Source: Acidimicrobiia bacterium
Lineage (GTDB): Bacteria > Actinomycetota > Acidimicrobiia > Acidimicrobiales > SKKL01
Assembly: GCA_041676705.1 (NCBI GenBank)
Contig: JBAYRL010000001.1
Span: 310,001 to 374,000 of the forward strand
Reading direction: 5' to 3'
Length of the DNA: 64,000 nucleotides
Shown here piece by piece: positions 51,175 to 60,248 of this stretch. Numbering within the stretch: position 1 is the stretch's first letter; each line of letters opens with the position of its first letter. Under the pieces are notes generated by a model. That model saw nothing but the letters and a program-made list of their open reading frames with translations. It was not told the DNA's origin and searched no databases. Made by a program: the position numbers and the translations under genes.

Positions 51175-53271
51175 ATGGACACCTCTGAGCCCCCGCAACT
51201 CGATCACGATATTTTGCGCTCCGATATGTGGAGTGCTTTGACCGATGTTTCTAGTGATGCGTTGCTGGTATTAAATTCATCGCTGTCCATAACTTTTGCT
51301 GGTGGTGCCTTAGCGTCAGTACTTGGCAAAGATGCCGCCGACTTGATCGGTATCACCGCCACAACCCTTATTCACCCCGATGATCACGCAACAGTTAGGG
51401 GTGAACTCGGAACGATTGCGCCTGGTTTAACCGCTGGCCCCACACAATTTCGGGTTTTGCATGCTGATGGTACGCCACGGTACGTGCGGGCGGTTGTTAC
51501 CAACCAGCTGCAAGAACCTAACCTGGCCAGCATCGTTTTGTCATTAAATGATATCACTGCCTCAATTGAGGCTAAAGATAGTATGCGTAGACGAGATCGT
51601 GACTATCGTCGCTTAGTAGAAGTAACTACCACCCCAATAATCATCTCGCGCAATGAGTTAATAGTATTTGCCAATTTCTCTGCATTGAATCTTTTGGGTG
51701 CAAATACACCGGAACAAGTAGTTGATACACCTGTAACAACATATGTAAAAGGTTTCATGCCTTGGGACAAACCCGAGGAATTACATGTTGCTACCGAGCA
51801 GTATCTGTCTCGCTGTGACGGCAGCACCGCCAGCGCCGAGTTCAGCACCGCTCCCGTAATGTGGGAGGGTGAACAAGCCACTCAAATAATGATCCGGGAA
51901 GTCGGTAGCCAGCGCCTGGCTGAAATGAACCTGGTCTATAAAGCAACTCATGATGCTTTAACAGGCTTGCCGAATCGCTCGTTGATGCTCGATCGCCTAG
52001 AACTAGCCGGTGCTCGTAGCATCAGAACACAACGACACTACGGTGTGTTGTTCGTAGACCTAGATCGCTTTAAGGCCGTCAACGATGGTTATGGCCACGA
52101 TGTCGGCGATGAATTGTTGATCCAGGTTTCACAGCGCCTGCTGCAGTCGATTCGACCAGGCGACACCGTGGCACGTTTAGGTGGCGATGAGTTCGTGGTC
52201 TTGGTGGAAGATCTAGAGTCTCCCGCTGTAGTAGAGCTCGTTGTGGACCGAATTCACCGTGCTTTGGCAACGCCATTTCACATTAATAATTTCGATATAT
52301 TTATAAATTCAAGTATTGGGGTCTTAGTTACCGCTGAAAATCCCGGAGCATACTCATTATTGCAACATGCTGATGCCGCGATGTACGCCGCCAAGCGTGC
52401 GGGGCGTAGCCGTGCAGTTTGGTTCGATGAATCTATGCTGGCCATTGGTTCCCGTCATCAAGAAGTAATGAGCCAAATTAAAGCTGCCATTGAAAACGAT
52501 GAAGTAATGTTCGCGGTCGATCCAATATTCAGTATTGCTAGCAATCAAATCGAAGCGGTAGCGGCAGTCTTCTTATGGCAACATCCAGTTCAAGGCCTTG
52601 TTGATATTGAAGAAGTTGTGGGCAATGAAGCCGAAGATAACCTTTCGGTGCTGCTAGGCACCAAAGGTTTGCGTTTGGTTCTTGAATATCTCGAGGCACA
52701 CCCCGCCTATCGTGAACCTAATCACCGACCGAGCGATACCACAGACCAAATATCGGCACCGGTGCCGGGCTGGTTAAGCGGTGGTGTTTCGGCTCTTGAA
52801 TTATTACATCCGAATTTTAATGACACCTTGCTTAATGGCTTGCGGGCATCGCATCTAGATCCTTCGATTGTGGCACTCCAGGTGACTGAAGAGGTGCTCA
52901 ATGCCGACCCTGCGAGTACAAAGTCGACCTTGGTTGAGGCACAACAAGCCGGAGTCAGAGTCATAATCGATGACTTCTGTGCCAGCGCCATGTCGTTACG
53001 ATTGTTACAAGAGCTGCGCCCTAACTACATCAAGCTTGATGAACGCTGCATTCGAGACGTTGTTTCCTCGGCTGAGATCCGCGATTTTGTACAATCCGTA
53101 ATTGCCATCGCCCACGCCCTTGGCATTGGCACTATCGCCAAAGGGGTTGAAACTTCAATCCAACGCGACCTCCTTGGCGAACTCGGCTGCGATCTGGCCC
53201 AAGGCCGTTACTACGGTCCGTTACGAATCCCCTTGGGCGACGGTGAGTGGACGCCTGCGATTCTTGGGTGA
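51175..53271 (+). CDS. PAS-PAS-GGDEF-EAL protein; active cyclase, inactive EAL
   Basis: A 698-residue cytoplasmic signalling protein. Two PAS-like domains (about residues 20-130 and 140-255), a GGDEF domain (about 265-430) and a degenerate EAL domain (about 440-695). The GGDEF site is intact (ARLGGDEFVVLV), FVDLDRFKAVNDGYGHDVGD is present, and the RxxD product-inhibition site (RPGD, five residues upstream) is intact. It should therefore make cyclic di-GMP with feedback control. In the EAL domain the EAL motif reads AAV, the Asn of SVNLS is lost, DDFGTG is DDFCAS and AEGVET is AKGVET, so it is probably not a phosphodiesterase. I chose the ATG at 51175 over the TTG at 51127. Confidence 0.9.
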   Translation: MDTSEPPQLDHDILRSDMWSALTDVSSDALLVLNSSLSITFAGGALASVLGKDAADLIGITATTLIHPDDHATVRGELGTIAPGLTAGPTQFRVLHADGTPRYVRAVVTNQLQEPNLASIVLSLNDITASIEAKDSMRRRDRDYRRLVEVTTTPIIISRNELIVFANFSALNLLGANTPEQVVDTPVTTYVKGFMPWDKPEELHVATEQYLSRCDGSTASAEFSTAPVMWEGEQATQIMIREVGSQRLAEMNLVYKATHDALTGLPNRSLMLDRLELAGARSIRTQRHYGVLFVDLDRFKAVNDGYGHDVGDELLIQVSQRLLQSIRPGDTVARLGGDEFVVLVEDLESPAVVELVVDRIHRALATPFHINNFDIFINSSIGVLVTAENPGAYSLLQHADAAMYAAKRAGRSRAVWFDESMLAIGSRHQEVMSQIKAAIENDEVMFAVDPIFSIASNQIEAVAAVFLWQHPVQGLVDIEEVVGNEAEDNLSVLLGTKGLRLVLEYLEAHPAYREPNHRPSDTTDQISAPVPGWLSGGVSALELLHPNFNDTLLNGLRASHLDPSIVALQVTEEVLNADPASTKSTLVEAQQAGVRVIIDDFCASAMSLRLLQELRPNYIKLDERCIRDVVSSAEIRDFVQSVIAIAHALGIGTIAKGVETSIQRDLLGELGCDLAQGRYYGPLRIPLGDGEWTPAILG

Positions 53272-53396
53272 CGCAAGGGTAAACACGGTAACCATCTGTG
53301 TTATTGCACGCAGCGTAAGCTAGAATGGCTCAACGTGTGGCGTGACCCAGAACGCTTCAGAATGTTCGTTGAGAAATCTTGTATTGACAACGCCTA

Positions 53397-53425
53397 TTCA
53401 CCGTTCCACACGCCATCTTTATTAT
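53397..53425 (+). promoter_or_regulatory. Candidate promoter for the small basic protein gene
   Basis: TTCACC (53397-53402) and TATTAT (53420-53425) are 17 bases apart; the start point would leave a leader of about 19 bases containing AAAGGGA before the ATG. A perfect TTGACA at 53384-53389 is nearby but has no -10 box at proper spacing. Confidence 0.4.
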
Positions 53426-53450
53426 AGCTGTCTAGCAAAGGGACGAACTC

Positions 53451-53747
53451 ATGGCTGCTAATCGCACCACGTTCGAGAAACTGCAGCGCGATCGGGCAAA
53501 AAAGGCTAAAGCCGCCGCCAAACGTGCACGCAAACTCGGACAACCAACACCAGGTAATGAAATCCCGGCTGAACCCACTTCCGTTGACGCCGAGTGGACA
53601 ATCGGCGATAGTGACAAACCGCTTTCGGCTTCTGAACTATTAGAAGCTGTCGAGCAGCTGCAATCGCAATTCGATTCCAAGCTCATCACCGAAGATGAAT
53701 TTGAAGAACGAAAGATTGACCTGCTGGCACGGGTAAGCAACGACTGA
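53451..53747 (+). CDS. Small hypothetical protein, basic N-terminus and SHOCT-like C-terminus
   Basis: A 98-residue soluble protein. The first 30 residues are strongly basic (TTFEKLQRDRAKKAKAAAKRARK), a likely helix that could bind nucleic acid. The last 40 are acidic and helical, ending LITEDEFEERKIDLLARV, reminiscent of the SHOCT short C-terminal motif (a helix with an xxLITEEEFxxKKxxLL pattern). The ATG has an AAAGGGA ribosome-binding site eight bases upstream. It lies 19 bp upstream of the uracil-DNA glycosylase gene and may be co-transcribed. I do not recognise it as a named family. Confidence 0.7.
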   Translation: MAANRTTFEKLQRDRAKKAKAAAKRARKLGQPTPGNEIPAEPTSVDAEWTIGDSDKPLSASELLEAVEQLQSQFDSKLITEDEFEERKIDLLARVSND

Positions 53748-53766
53748 AACGGATCGCACTGGGGTT

Positions 53767-54441
53767 GTGCCAACAACTGACTGGAACCCGCTTTTGCGGG
53801 ACCAATTTGAACAACCCTACTGGGGTCCGCTTCAAGCTTTCGTAGCCAAAGAGCGAAGTACCAACACTGTATATCCCCCCGATAAGCAGGTCTTTCGGGC
53901 TTTACATACGACCCCGTACCAATCGGTGCGGGTCGTTATTTTAGGGCAAGATCCGTACCACGGTCCGAAACAGGCGCACGGTCTGGCGTTCTCAGTGGCG
54001 AGCGGTGTGCCCTTGCCGCCATCGCTGCGAAATGTGCTGGCGGAGCGCGAGAACGATCTAGGTCTGCCCGTGCCCAAAAGCGGTGATCTTTCGGCGTGGG
54101 CTGCCCAGGGCGTATTGCTACTAAACACCACCTTGACCGTGCGGGCAGGAGAAGCTGGATCGCATCAAGGCCGAGGTTGGGAGTCGTTCACCGACGAAGT
54201 CATTCGGGTGGTGTCTAACAAAGTCGAGCCGGTGGTCTTCGTTCTTTGGGGTGCCTCCGCCAGATCTAAGAAAGCGCTAATTGATGACTCTCGGCACATC
54301 ATTATCGAAAGCGCTCATCCTTCACCTCTTTCAGCACACCGAGGTTTTTTCGGCAGTCGACCTTTCTCGAGAGTTAATGCTTCACTAACTAGCTCCGGTC
54401 GACCGCCGATCGATTGGTCTTTACCTCAAGACCAAACCTAA
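53767..54441 (+). CDS. ung: Uracil-DNA glycosylase (family 1)
   Basis: A 224-residue family-1 uracil-DNA glycosylase, which excises uracil from DNA to start base-excision repair. Catalytic water-activating loop VVILGQDPYHGPKQAHGLAF (Asp and the following Tyr/His) near residue 60, VLLLNTTLTV near 115 (Asn) and the His-loop AHPSPLSAHRGFFGSRPF near 180. Normal length. The start is GTG at 53767. The 3' end overlaps the convergent acyl-CoA dehydrogenase by four bases. Confidence 0.96.
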   Translation: MPTTDWNPLLRDQFEQPYWGPLQAFVAKERSTNTVYPPDKQVFRALHTTPYQSVRVVILGQDPYHGPKQAHGLAFSVASGVPLPPSLRNVLAERENDLGLPVPKSGDLSAWAAQGVLLLNTTLTVRAGEAGSHQGRGWESFTDEVIRVVSNKVEPVVFVLWGASARSKKALIDDSRHIIIESAHPSPLSAHRGFFGSRPFSRVNASLTSSGRPPIDWSLPQDQT

Positions 54442-55721
54442 GAGCGCTGCGTACCAACCTTTAACTCGCGGAACGGAACGTCGCGGTCGACTTGCGGCTC
54501 TTTAGGCAAGCCCAGTACCCGCTCGCCCAAAATATTGCGTTGCACCTCGTTGGTGCCACCGGCGATCGCACCACCGGGCGCGGCCACTACAGCCATTGCC
54601 CAACGACTATCGGTTTGGTCGTCGTCCCAGGCGGCGGCGTCCATACCGGCTAGCGAAGCCCCCAAATCAGCAGCGTCGGCGCTGAGCAGGGCGCCAAAAA
54701 GCTTGCCAATGGAACCCTCTGGCCCCGGTGCTTGGCCTGATTTTACCGCGGCGCGGGTTCGAAGCCCTATGAATGAAAGGACGCGTTGGCGTGAATACAG
54801 TTTCGCTAAACGCTGGCGAATCACAGGGTCACCATCAACTCCTTTGGCGCGGGCCAAATCAACGTATGGCTTTAGCGGGTCACTGCGTGCACCGCTACCA
54901 GAACCAATGGCCACTCGTTCATTGGCGAGCATGGCGACCGCGGCACGCCAGCCTTCATTTTCAGGACCTAAACGGTGAGATTCATGAACTCGAACGTTGT
55001 CAAAGAACACCTCATTAAAGTTAGAGCCACCCGTAATTTGCACTAATGGACGAATGGTTACCCCGGGTGCTTTCATATCAACAATAAACATGGTGATGCC
55101 ACGGTGTTTAGGTTGTTCAGGGTCGGTTCTAGCTATTACTACGCCGAAATCGCTGTAATGTGCACCTGATGTCCATACCTTTTGACCGTTCAAGATGTAT
55201 TCATCGCCATCACGGTCGGCGCGCATAGCCAAACTAGCAACATCTGAGCCAGCACCGGGTTCTGAAAAGAGCTGGCACCATATTTCATCGGCGCGCAGCA
55301 TTGGTGGAATGTAACGCTTCTTAACTTCGTCATTGCCCCACTCCAAGATGGTGGGACCGCACATTCCAAGACCAATGGTTAATACCGTGGGCGGCAGGCG
55401 GAAGTTAGCCGCCTCCTCGTTGAAGATCTCCTGATAACGGTTCGTTAAACCTTGGCCACCGAATTCTTTCGGCCAGGTCAGTCCAGCTAACCCTGCATCG
55501 TAAAGAGCTGCTTGATACTGCTTGGTAACTGCCAGTTCTTCTTCTGGGCTTGGTCTAGGGCGAGGCGCGATCGGTCCTGGAATGTGCCTTGTTTCGGTTG
55601 ACTCTTGTGCTCCGTCGCTCTTGGCTGGCACGTTATCGTGAAACCAAGCGCGTACTTTAGACCGAAAGGCGGCTTCGGTTTCGTTGTCTTGGCGACCTTC
55701 TTTGAGCTCGTCGTCCGACAC
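54438..55721 (-). CDS. Acyl-CoA dehydrogenase (FadE-type), second copy
   Basis: A 427-residue FAD-dependent acyl-CoA dehydrogenase. The family core WCQLFSEPGAGSDVASL lies near residue 150, LNGQKVWTSGAHYSDFG near 180 and the C-terminal GGTNEVQRNILGERVLGLP near 395. N-terminal 60 residues are polar and longer than in the copy at 8935-10140. The two share several motifs (SVGKL/SIGKL, MKAPGV/MRAPGV) and look like paralogues. It is transcribed alone, divergent from the glutamate dehydrogenase-family gene. Substrate unknown. Confidence 0.93.
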   Translation of the reverse strand: MSDDELKEGRQDNETEAAFRSKVRAWFHDNVPAKSDGAQESTETRHIPGPIAPRPRPSPEEELAVTKQYQAALYDAGLAGLTWPKEFGGQGLTNRYQEIFNEEAANFRLPPTVLTIGLGMCGPTILEWGNDEVKKRYIPPMLRADEIWCQLFSEPGAGSDVASLAMRADRDGDEYILNGQKVWTSGAHYSDFGVVIARTDPEQPKHRGITMFIVDMKAPGVTIRPLVQITGGSNFNEVFFDNVRVHESHRLGPENEGWRAAVAMLANERVAIGSGSGARSDPLKPYVDLARAKGVDGDPVIRQRLAKLYSRQRVLSFIGLRTRAAVKSGQAPGPEGSIGKLFGALLSADAADLGASLAGMDAAAWDDDQTDSRWAMAVVAAPGGAIAGGTNEVQRNILGERVLGLPKEPQVDRDVPFRELKVGTQRS

Positions 55722-55835
55722 GTTAATCCCCCATTTTGTTCGACAACTTCATGCTGTAGACGTGACTTATATTACTGAAGCGGTCGACTAGAACGAAAAC
55801 CCACGACCACCAGGCAAAGGTTTTGGCTACGTAGT

Positions 55836-57104
55836 GTGATTCTTGACCGAGGGGTGCCTACGGTAGTGCCTATGACTCCACTTGAGGCCGTAAACCATTA
55901 CTTTTCTATTGCTGCTGACGTCTGTCGATTGTCGGATTCAACTAGACAGGTATTGTCTACGCCGGAGCGAGAAGTTCGGACTGAAGTGCCCTTGCGGAGG
56001 GACGACGGCACTTTAGAGGTTTTTATCGGCTATCGAGTGCAACACAACAATGCCCGTGGCCCGTTCAAGGGTGGTATTCGGTACGATCCGAGCGCCGACA
56101 TCGAAGAGGTACGGGCTTTGGCGTCGCTGATGACCTGGAAAACGGCTTTGGTAGACGTGCCTTTTGGTGGTGCCAAAGGTGGAATCCAGGTTGATCCACA
56201 CGATTTATCTAAGCTTGAGCTCGAGCGACTAACCCGCAGTTATGCCCGTTCCATGCGGCGCGATTTCGGGGCGAATCTCGACATTCCAGCTCCCGACATG
56301 GGAACGAATGCCCAGGTCATGGCTTGGCTGTTAGACGAATATGAACAACTTGAGGGGCTCTCCCCCGCCATGGTTACCGGAAAACCGGTGGCGCTTGGAG
56401 GCTCGCCCGGACGTGAGGCCGCTACCGGGCGAGGTGTGATTTCAATTCTGAACGAAGTAATAAAAGATCACGAGTCGCATCCGGGTGAAACCACCGTAGC
56501 TATACAAGGATTCGGCAATGTTGGCGCTTGGGCCGCCCAACACGCTTTTGAGCAGGGTTACAAGGTGGTCGCAATTTCAGATATTAATGGAGCTATTTAC
56601 TCTCCGAATGGAATTAATGTACCTAAGCTGAAAGCTCATTACGCGCAGGCTGAACGACTCGACGGATTCGAAAAGGCAGAATCAATTTCTGGTGATGAAC
56701 TTCTAGCGTTGGCAACCGAGGTATTAATACCTGCCGCTACGGGCGAGGTTCTCACCATTGAAAATGCTGACTCGGTCAACGCGAAGATCATTATGGAAGC
56801 TGCTAACCACCCGGTTACCCCTGAAGCCGACGAGATTTTGCGTGATAAGGGTATCCATCTCGTCCCTGATATTTTGGTCAATGCTGGTGGCGTTACGGTC
56901 TCATATTTTGAATGGGTTCAAAATACGCAGGGTAAGCAATGGGCGGAACAACGAATTTACGATGAGCTGCGACATACGCTCACTACCGCCTATCGCGAAG
57001 TGAAAGAAGTGGCTGAAACTAGAGGCTGTTGCTTGCGAGAGTCGGCTTACATTGTGGCGGTAGAAAGAGTCGCGCAAGCCGCCATGCTGCGAGGTTCGGT
57101 TTAG
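55836..57104 (+). CDS. Glu/Leu/Phe/Val dehydrogenase family (glutamate dehydrogenase-like)
   Basis: A 422-residue amino-acid dehydrogenase that interconverts an L-amino acid and its 2-oxoacid with NAD(P). The glutamate-binding region KGGIRYDPSADIEEV is near residue 78, the catalytic-lysine motif VPFGGAKGGIQVDP near 108, IPAPDMGTN near 150 and the dinucleotide loop VAIQGFGNVGAWA near 228. These fit a hexameric glutamate dehydrogenase (GdhA/RocG type); leucine or phenylalanine specificity is possible. The start is uncertain: GTG 55836, GTG 55854 and ATG 55872 are in frame, the last giving the most family-like N-terminus. Confidence 0.94.
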   Translation: MILDRGVPTVVPMTPLEAVNHYFSIAADVCRLSDSTRQVLSTPEREVRTEVPLRRDDGTLEVFIGYRVQHNNARGPFKGGIRYDPSADIEEVRALASLMTWKTALVDVPFGGAKGGIQVDPHDLSKLELERLTRSYARSMRRDFGANLDIPAPDMGTNAQVMAWLLDEYEQLEGLSPAMVTGKPVALGGSPGREAATGRGVISILNEVIKDHESHPGETTVAIQGFGNVGAWAAQHAFEQGYKVVAISDINGAIYSPNGINVPKLKAHYAQAERLDGFEKAESISGDELLALATEVLIPAATGEVLTIENADSVNAKIIMEAANHPVTPEADEILRDKGIHLVPDILVNAGGVTVSYFEWVQNTQGKQWAEQRIYDELRHTLTTAYREVKEVAETRGCCLRESAYIVAVERVAQAAMLRGSV

Positions 57105-57131
57105 GTCGAGCTAGAATTAAACATCAACCGG

Positions 57132-58445
57132 GTGAACCTTTCGAAAAAGCGTATTGACGCTGAAATTCTGCGATTAGCAATTCCGGCGTTGGGTTCTTTG
57201 CTGGCGGAACCGCTGTATATTTTGGCAGATACAGCGGTTGTTGGCCGGTTAGGTACTGATCGTTTGGCCGGCTTAGCCTTGGCCTCCACCATATTGTTGG
57301 TCGGCTATTCGATCTTCATATTCTTAGCCTATGGCACTACGGCTGCTGTCAGTCGCAAGCTGGGCGCCAATGACCTGGCCGGGGCTGCCCATCAGGCAGT
57401 GCAAAGTTTGTGGCTGGCCTTCATGATTGGTGTCGTCGTGGCAGCCGTTTTCTTCATTGGCAGCGACAACTTGTTGGGTTGGCTTGGCTCGAAACCTGAT
57501 TTCCATTCCTTCGCTCGAACCTACTTAAAGATCAGTTTGCTGGGCGTACCCGCCATGCTGGTGGTGTTAGCCGGAACAGGCTATTTGCGTGGCCTGCAAG
57601 ACACCCGAACACCACTATTTGTAGCGGTGGTTTCAGCAGTATTTAATTTAGTAGCGGAAGTGATACTAATTTATGGATTCAACTTCGACATCGGCGCTTC
57701 AGCTTTAACCACGGTAATTGCCCAATATTTGTCGGCTGGCTGGTATGTGTATGTTATACACCGGGGTATAAAGCAGTATTCGATTGGAGTCAAACCTGAT
57801 TGGCATACGATTGGTCAGTTGGGTTTGGTGGGTCGCGATCTTTTCTTGCGCACCGTTGCTTTGAGAGGAGCGATTGTGGCTACAACGGCCGCTGCGGCTC
57901 GACACGGTGCCACGGCCTTGGGTGCTCATCAATTGACCTTTGAAATTTGGAACTTTGCAGCCATGTCGCTCGATGCCATTGCTATTGCAGGCCAGGCGAT
58001 GATTGGACGCTTCCTGGGAGCAGGTGAATTGACGTCAGCTAAGGCGGTTGGAACTCGCATGCTCCAATGGGGCTTCGCCGCTGGTGCTTTTGCGTTGGTA
58101 GCTATCGTGGCGTTGCATAGTTTCCTTCCCTACTGGTTTACGAACGACGCCCAAGTGGCCGCCCTGGCTGGCAGTTTGTTGTTGGTAGCGGCGGTAGCTC
58201 AGCCCATTAACGGGCTGGCCTTTGTGCTAGATGGGCTTTTGATTGGTGCTAGCGACATGACGTTCTTGGCGAAAGCGATGCTCATCGCCGCCGTTGGTTA
58301 CCTGATTCTCGTGGTGCTCGTTGTTTGGCAGAATTTGGCAATTCAATGGCTCTGGTGGGCGTTTTTTGGGTTTATGTGGTTACGCTTTGGTGTGCTTTAT
58401 CGGCGTTGGCGTAGTGGTCTTTGGGCACTCACCACCTCGGCCTAG
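57132..58445 (+). CDS. MATE family efflux transporter
   Basis: A 437-residue polytopic protein with about 12 helices, of the MatE/DinF multidrug and toxic compound extrusion family. The N-terminal RLAIPALGSLLAEPLY-type segment and VVGRLGTDRLAGLALA are family motifs. The second half repeats the fold (SLDAIAIAGQAMIGRFLGAG). These exporters use H+ or Na+ gradients. The start is GTG at 57132, 27 bp after the dehydrogenase stop. The DEAD-box helicase gene follows 58 bp later. Substrate unknown. Confidence 0.92.
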   Translation: MNLSKKRIDAEILRLAIPALGSLLAEPLYILADTAVVGRLGTDRLAGLALASTILLVGYSIFIFLAYGTTAAVSRKLGANDLAGAAHQAVQSLWLAFMIGVVVAAVFFIGSDNLLGWLGSKPDFHSFARTYLKISLLGVPAMLVVLAGTGYLRGLQDTRTPLFVAVVSAVFNLVAEVILIYGFNFDIGASALTTVIAQYLSAGWYVYVIHRGIKQYSIGVKPDWHTIGQLGLVGRDLFLRTVALRGAIVATTAAAARHGATALGAHQLTFEIWNFAAMSLDAIAIAGQAMIGRFLGAGELTSAKAVGTRMLQWGFAAGAFALVAIVALHSFLPYWFTNDAQVAALAGSLLLVAAVAQPINGLAFVLDGLLIGASDMTFLAKAMLIAAVGYLILVVLVVWQNLAIQWLWWAFFGFMWLRFGVLYRRWRSGLWALTTSA

Positions 58446-58503
58446 CCGTAACTATTTAAGCTTTGTAGCTGCTGTACCTTCCCCTGTTTGGAGATATTTC
58501 CTC

Positions 58504-60213
58504 GTGCAAGAACCAGAATTGATCGAGTCGCGGCCAAGTTTTGCCGATCTCGGCTTGAAGCCCGCGCTGGTTCTAGCGCTCGAGAACCTTGGTTTTGAAG
58601 AACCAACCCCCATCCAAGAACAGGCGATTCCGGTACTTATGACCGGGCGCGATTTGGTTGGCAGTGCTGCCACCGGTACGGGTAAGACGGCCGCGTTCTC
58701 GCTCCCAATGTTGCAGATGTTGCCGACCAAGGGTGGCCCAATCCGTTTGATTGGCTTGGTTCTGGTACCCACACGCGAGCTGGCAGTCCAGGTGGCTGAA
58801 GCTATTCACGATTATGGCCGCCAGCTGGGAGTTCAGGTGCTGGCTGTGTACGGTGGCGCGCCAATTGGTCGCCAAATGGCAGCACTCGATCGTGGCATGC
58901 ACATTGTGGTCGCCACCCCCGGTCGAGCTTTGGATCATCTGAAAAGGGGCAGCTTAAATTTCGATGACCTTGAGGTAGTGGTCCTTGACGAAGCCGATGA
59001 AATGTTGGACATGGGTTTCGCCGATGAGCTGGACGCCATCATGGAAGCGACGCCGCCACAGCGCCAGACGGTCTTGTTCTCGGCCACGTTACCTCGTCGC
59101 ATTACCGATATTGCGAGTCGTTATCTCTCTAACCCGCAACGAATCCAGGTGGCGAAAGAAAAGGTGGTGGGCGATAGCCCGCTGATCGAACAGCGCTCAT
59201 ATCTGGTGCCTCGTGGTTTCAAAAATCAGGCTCTCGGCCGCATATTGGATGTGGAAGCGCCAACCGCGACGCTCGTATTTTGTTCCACCCGTATCGAAGT
59301 CGATTCCTTGGCCGAAACACTCAACCAGCGCGGCTATCGTGCCGAGGCACTTCATGGTGGCATGGACCAACCTCAGCGGGATCGAGTGATGAACCGTTTA
59401 CGTTCTGGTTCAGCTGATTTGGTGGTGGCAACCGATGTTGCGGCGCGTGGTTTAGACGTTGATGTGTTGACTCACGTGGTGAATTTCGAACCGCCCTCGT
59501 CGGCGGAAACGTACACACATCGAATTGGTCGCGTAGGTCGAGCGGGTCGTTCAGGTGTAGCCCTGACGCTGTGTTACCCGCGGGAACTTGGACAGCTTTC
59601 CAATATTGAACGCCGCCAAAAAATTTCTCTGGCGCCGAAAGACGTCCCGTCGGTTGAAGACTTGAAACAGCATCGACTAGCTCGCCTCAGCACCAAGATC
59701 AGCCAAGTCGATATTTCAGCCGCCGCCGATTTTGAAGTCTTGCTTGATGAGCTCACCAGCGAAGAAGACTTACGGAAAGTGGCACTGGGTGCTTTGAAGC
59801 TTGCTTATGATCACAGCGTCGGTGTCGACGATGATGTTGAAATACCACCAGTTGAACGACGTCACAACAACGAGCGATCAGCCCGCGGTGAACGAACGGG
59901 TAAAGGGAAAAATCAGCGTTTCGAACGCGATCGCCGTGGTGGAACAAAGGGGTACAAACTGAGCGGCGACGTGGTAAGTCTGTACATAGGTATTGGCAAG
60001 AGCTCAGGGCTTCGCCCTGCCGACTTGGTCGGTGCCATCGCGAATGAAACTCGTCTCAACGGGAAAGATATTGGTGCCATTCGGGTGGCATCGCGTTTCA
60101 CAACGGTTGAAGTGCCAGCCCGCAGTGCCGATGAAGTGATTAAGGTTCTAAGCCGGACCACAATTCGAGGCCAGAAAACTAGTGTTCGACGTGATCGTGG
60201 GCCAAAAAGATAA
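58504..60213 (+). CDS. deaD: DEAD-box RNA helicase with DbpA-type RNA-binding domain
   Basis: A 569-residue DEAD-box helicase of the DeaD/CsdA-CshA type, acting in RNA unwinding, ribosome assembly and cold response. The Q motif FADLGLKPALVLALENLGF is near residue 12, Walker A SAATGTGKTAAF near 55, VLDEADEML (DEAD) near 160, SATLP (SAT) near 192 and HRIGRVGRAGR near 335. A basic linker (about 455-480) precedes the C-terminal DbpA-like RNA-binding domain (GDVVSLYIGIGKSSGLRPADLVG). The frame is open from inside the MATE gene at 58321, but the GTG at 58504 with GGAG upstream is the real start. Confidence 0.93.
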   Translation: MQEPELIESRPSFADLGLKPALVLALENLGFEEPTPIQEQAIPVLMTGRDLVGSAATGTGKTAAFSLPMLQMLPTKGGPIRLIGLVLVPTRELAVQVAEAIHDYGRQLGVQVLAVYGGAPIGRQMAALDRGMHIVVATPGRALDHLKRGSLNFDDLEVVVLDEADEMLDMGFADELDAIMEATPPQRQTVLFSATLPRRITDIASRYLSNPQRIQVAKEKVVGDSPLIEQRSYLVPRGFKNQALGRILDVEAPTATLVFCSTRIEVDSLAETLNQRGYRAEALHGGMDQPQRDRVMNRLRSGSADLVVATDVAARGLDVDVLTHVVNFEPPSSAETYTHRIGRVGRAGRSGVALTLCYPRELGQLSNIERRQKISLAPKDVPSVEDLKQHRLARLSTKISQVDISAAADFEVLLDELTSEEDLRKVALGALKLAYDHSVGVDDDVEIPPVERRHNNERSARGERTGKGKNQRFERDRRGGTKGYKLSGDVVSLYIGIGKSSGLRPADLVGAIANETRLNGKDIGAIRVASRFTTVEVPARSADEVIKVLSRTTIRGQKTSVRRDRGPKR

Positions 60214-60248
60214 CCACAATGTCAGCTAATTGAAGGTTTGTCGCACCA

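Noticed and set aside
53334..53412. tRNA-like 79-base segment with 7-bp terminal stem
   Set aside because: No TTCRA T-loop, no consistent D-arm or anticodon arm; kept only as a structured-leader finding.
58321..58503. Upstream extension of the DEAD-box helicase frame
   Set aside because: Lies inside the MATE gene, is unlike any helicase N-terminus, and a GTG with GGAG at 58504 gives the canonical Q motif start.
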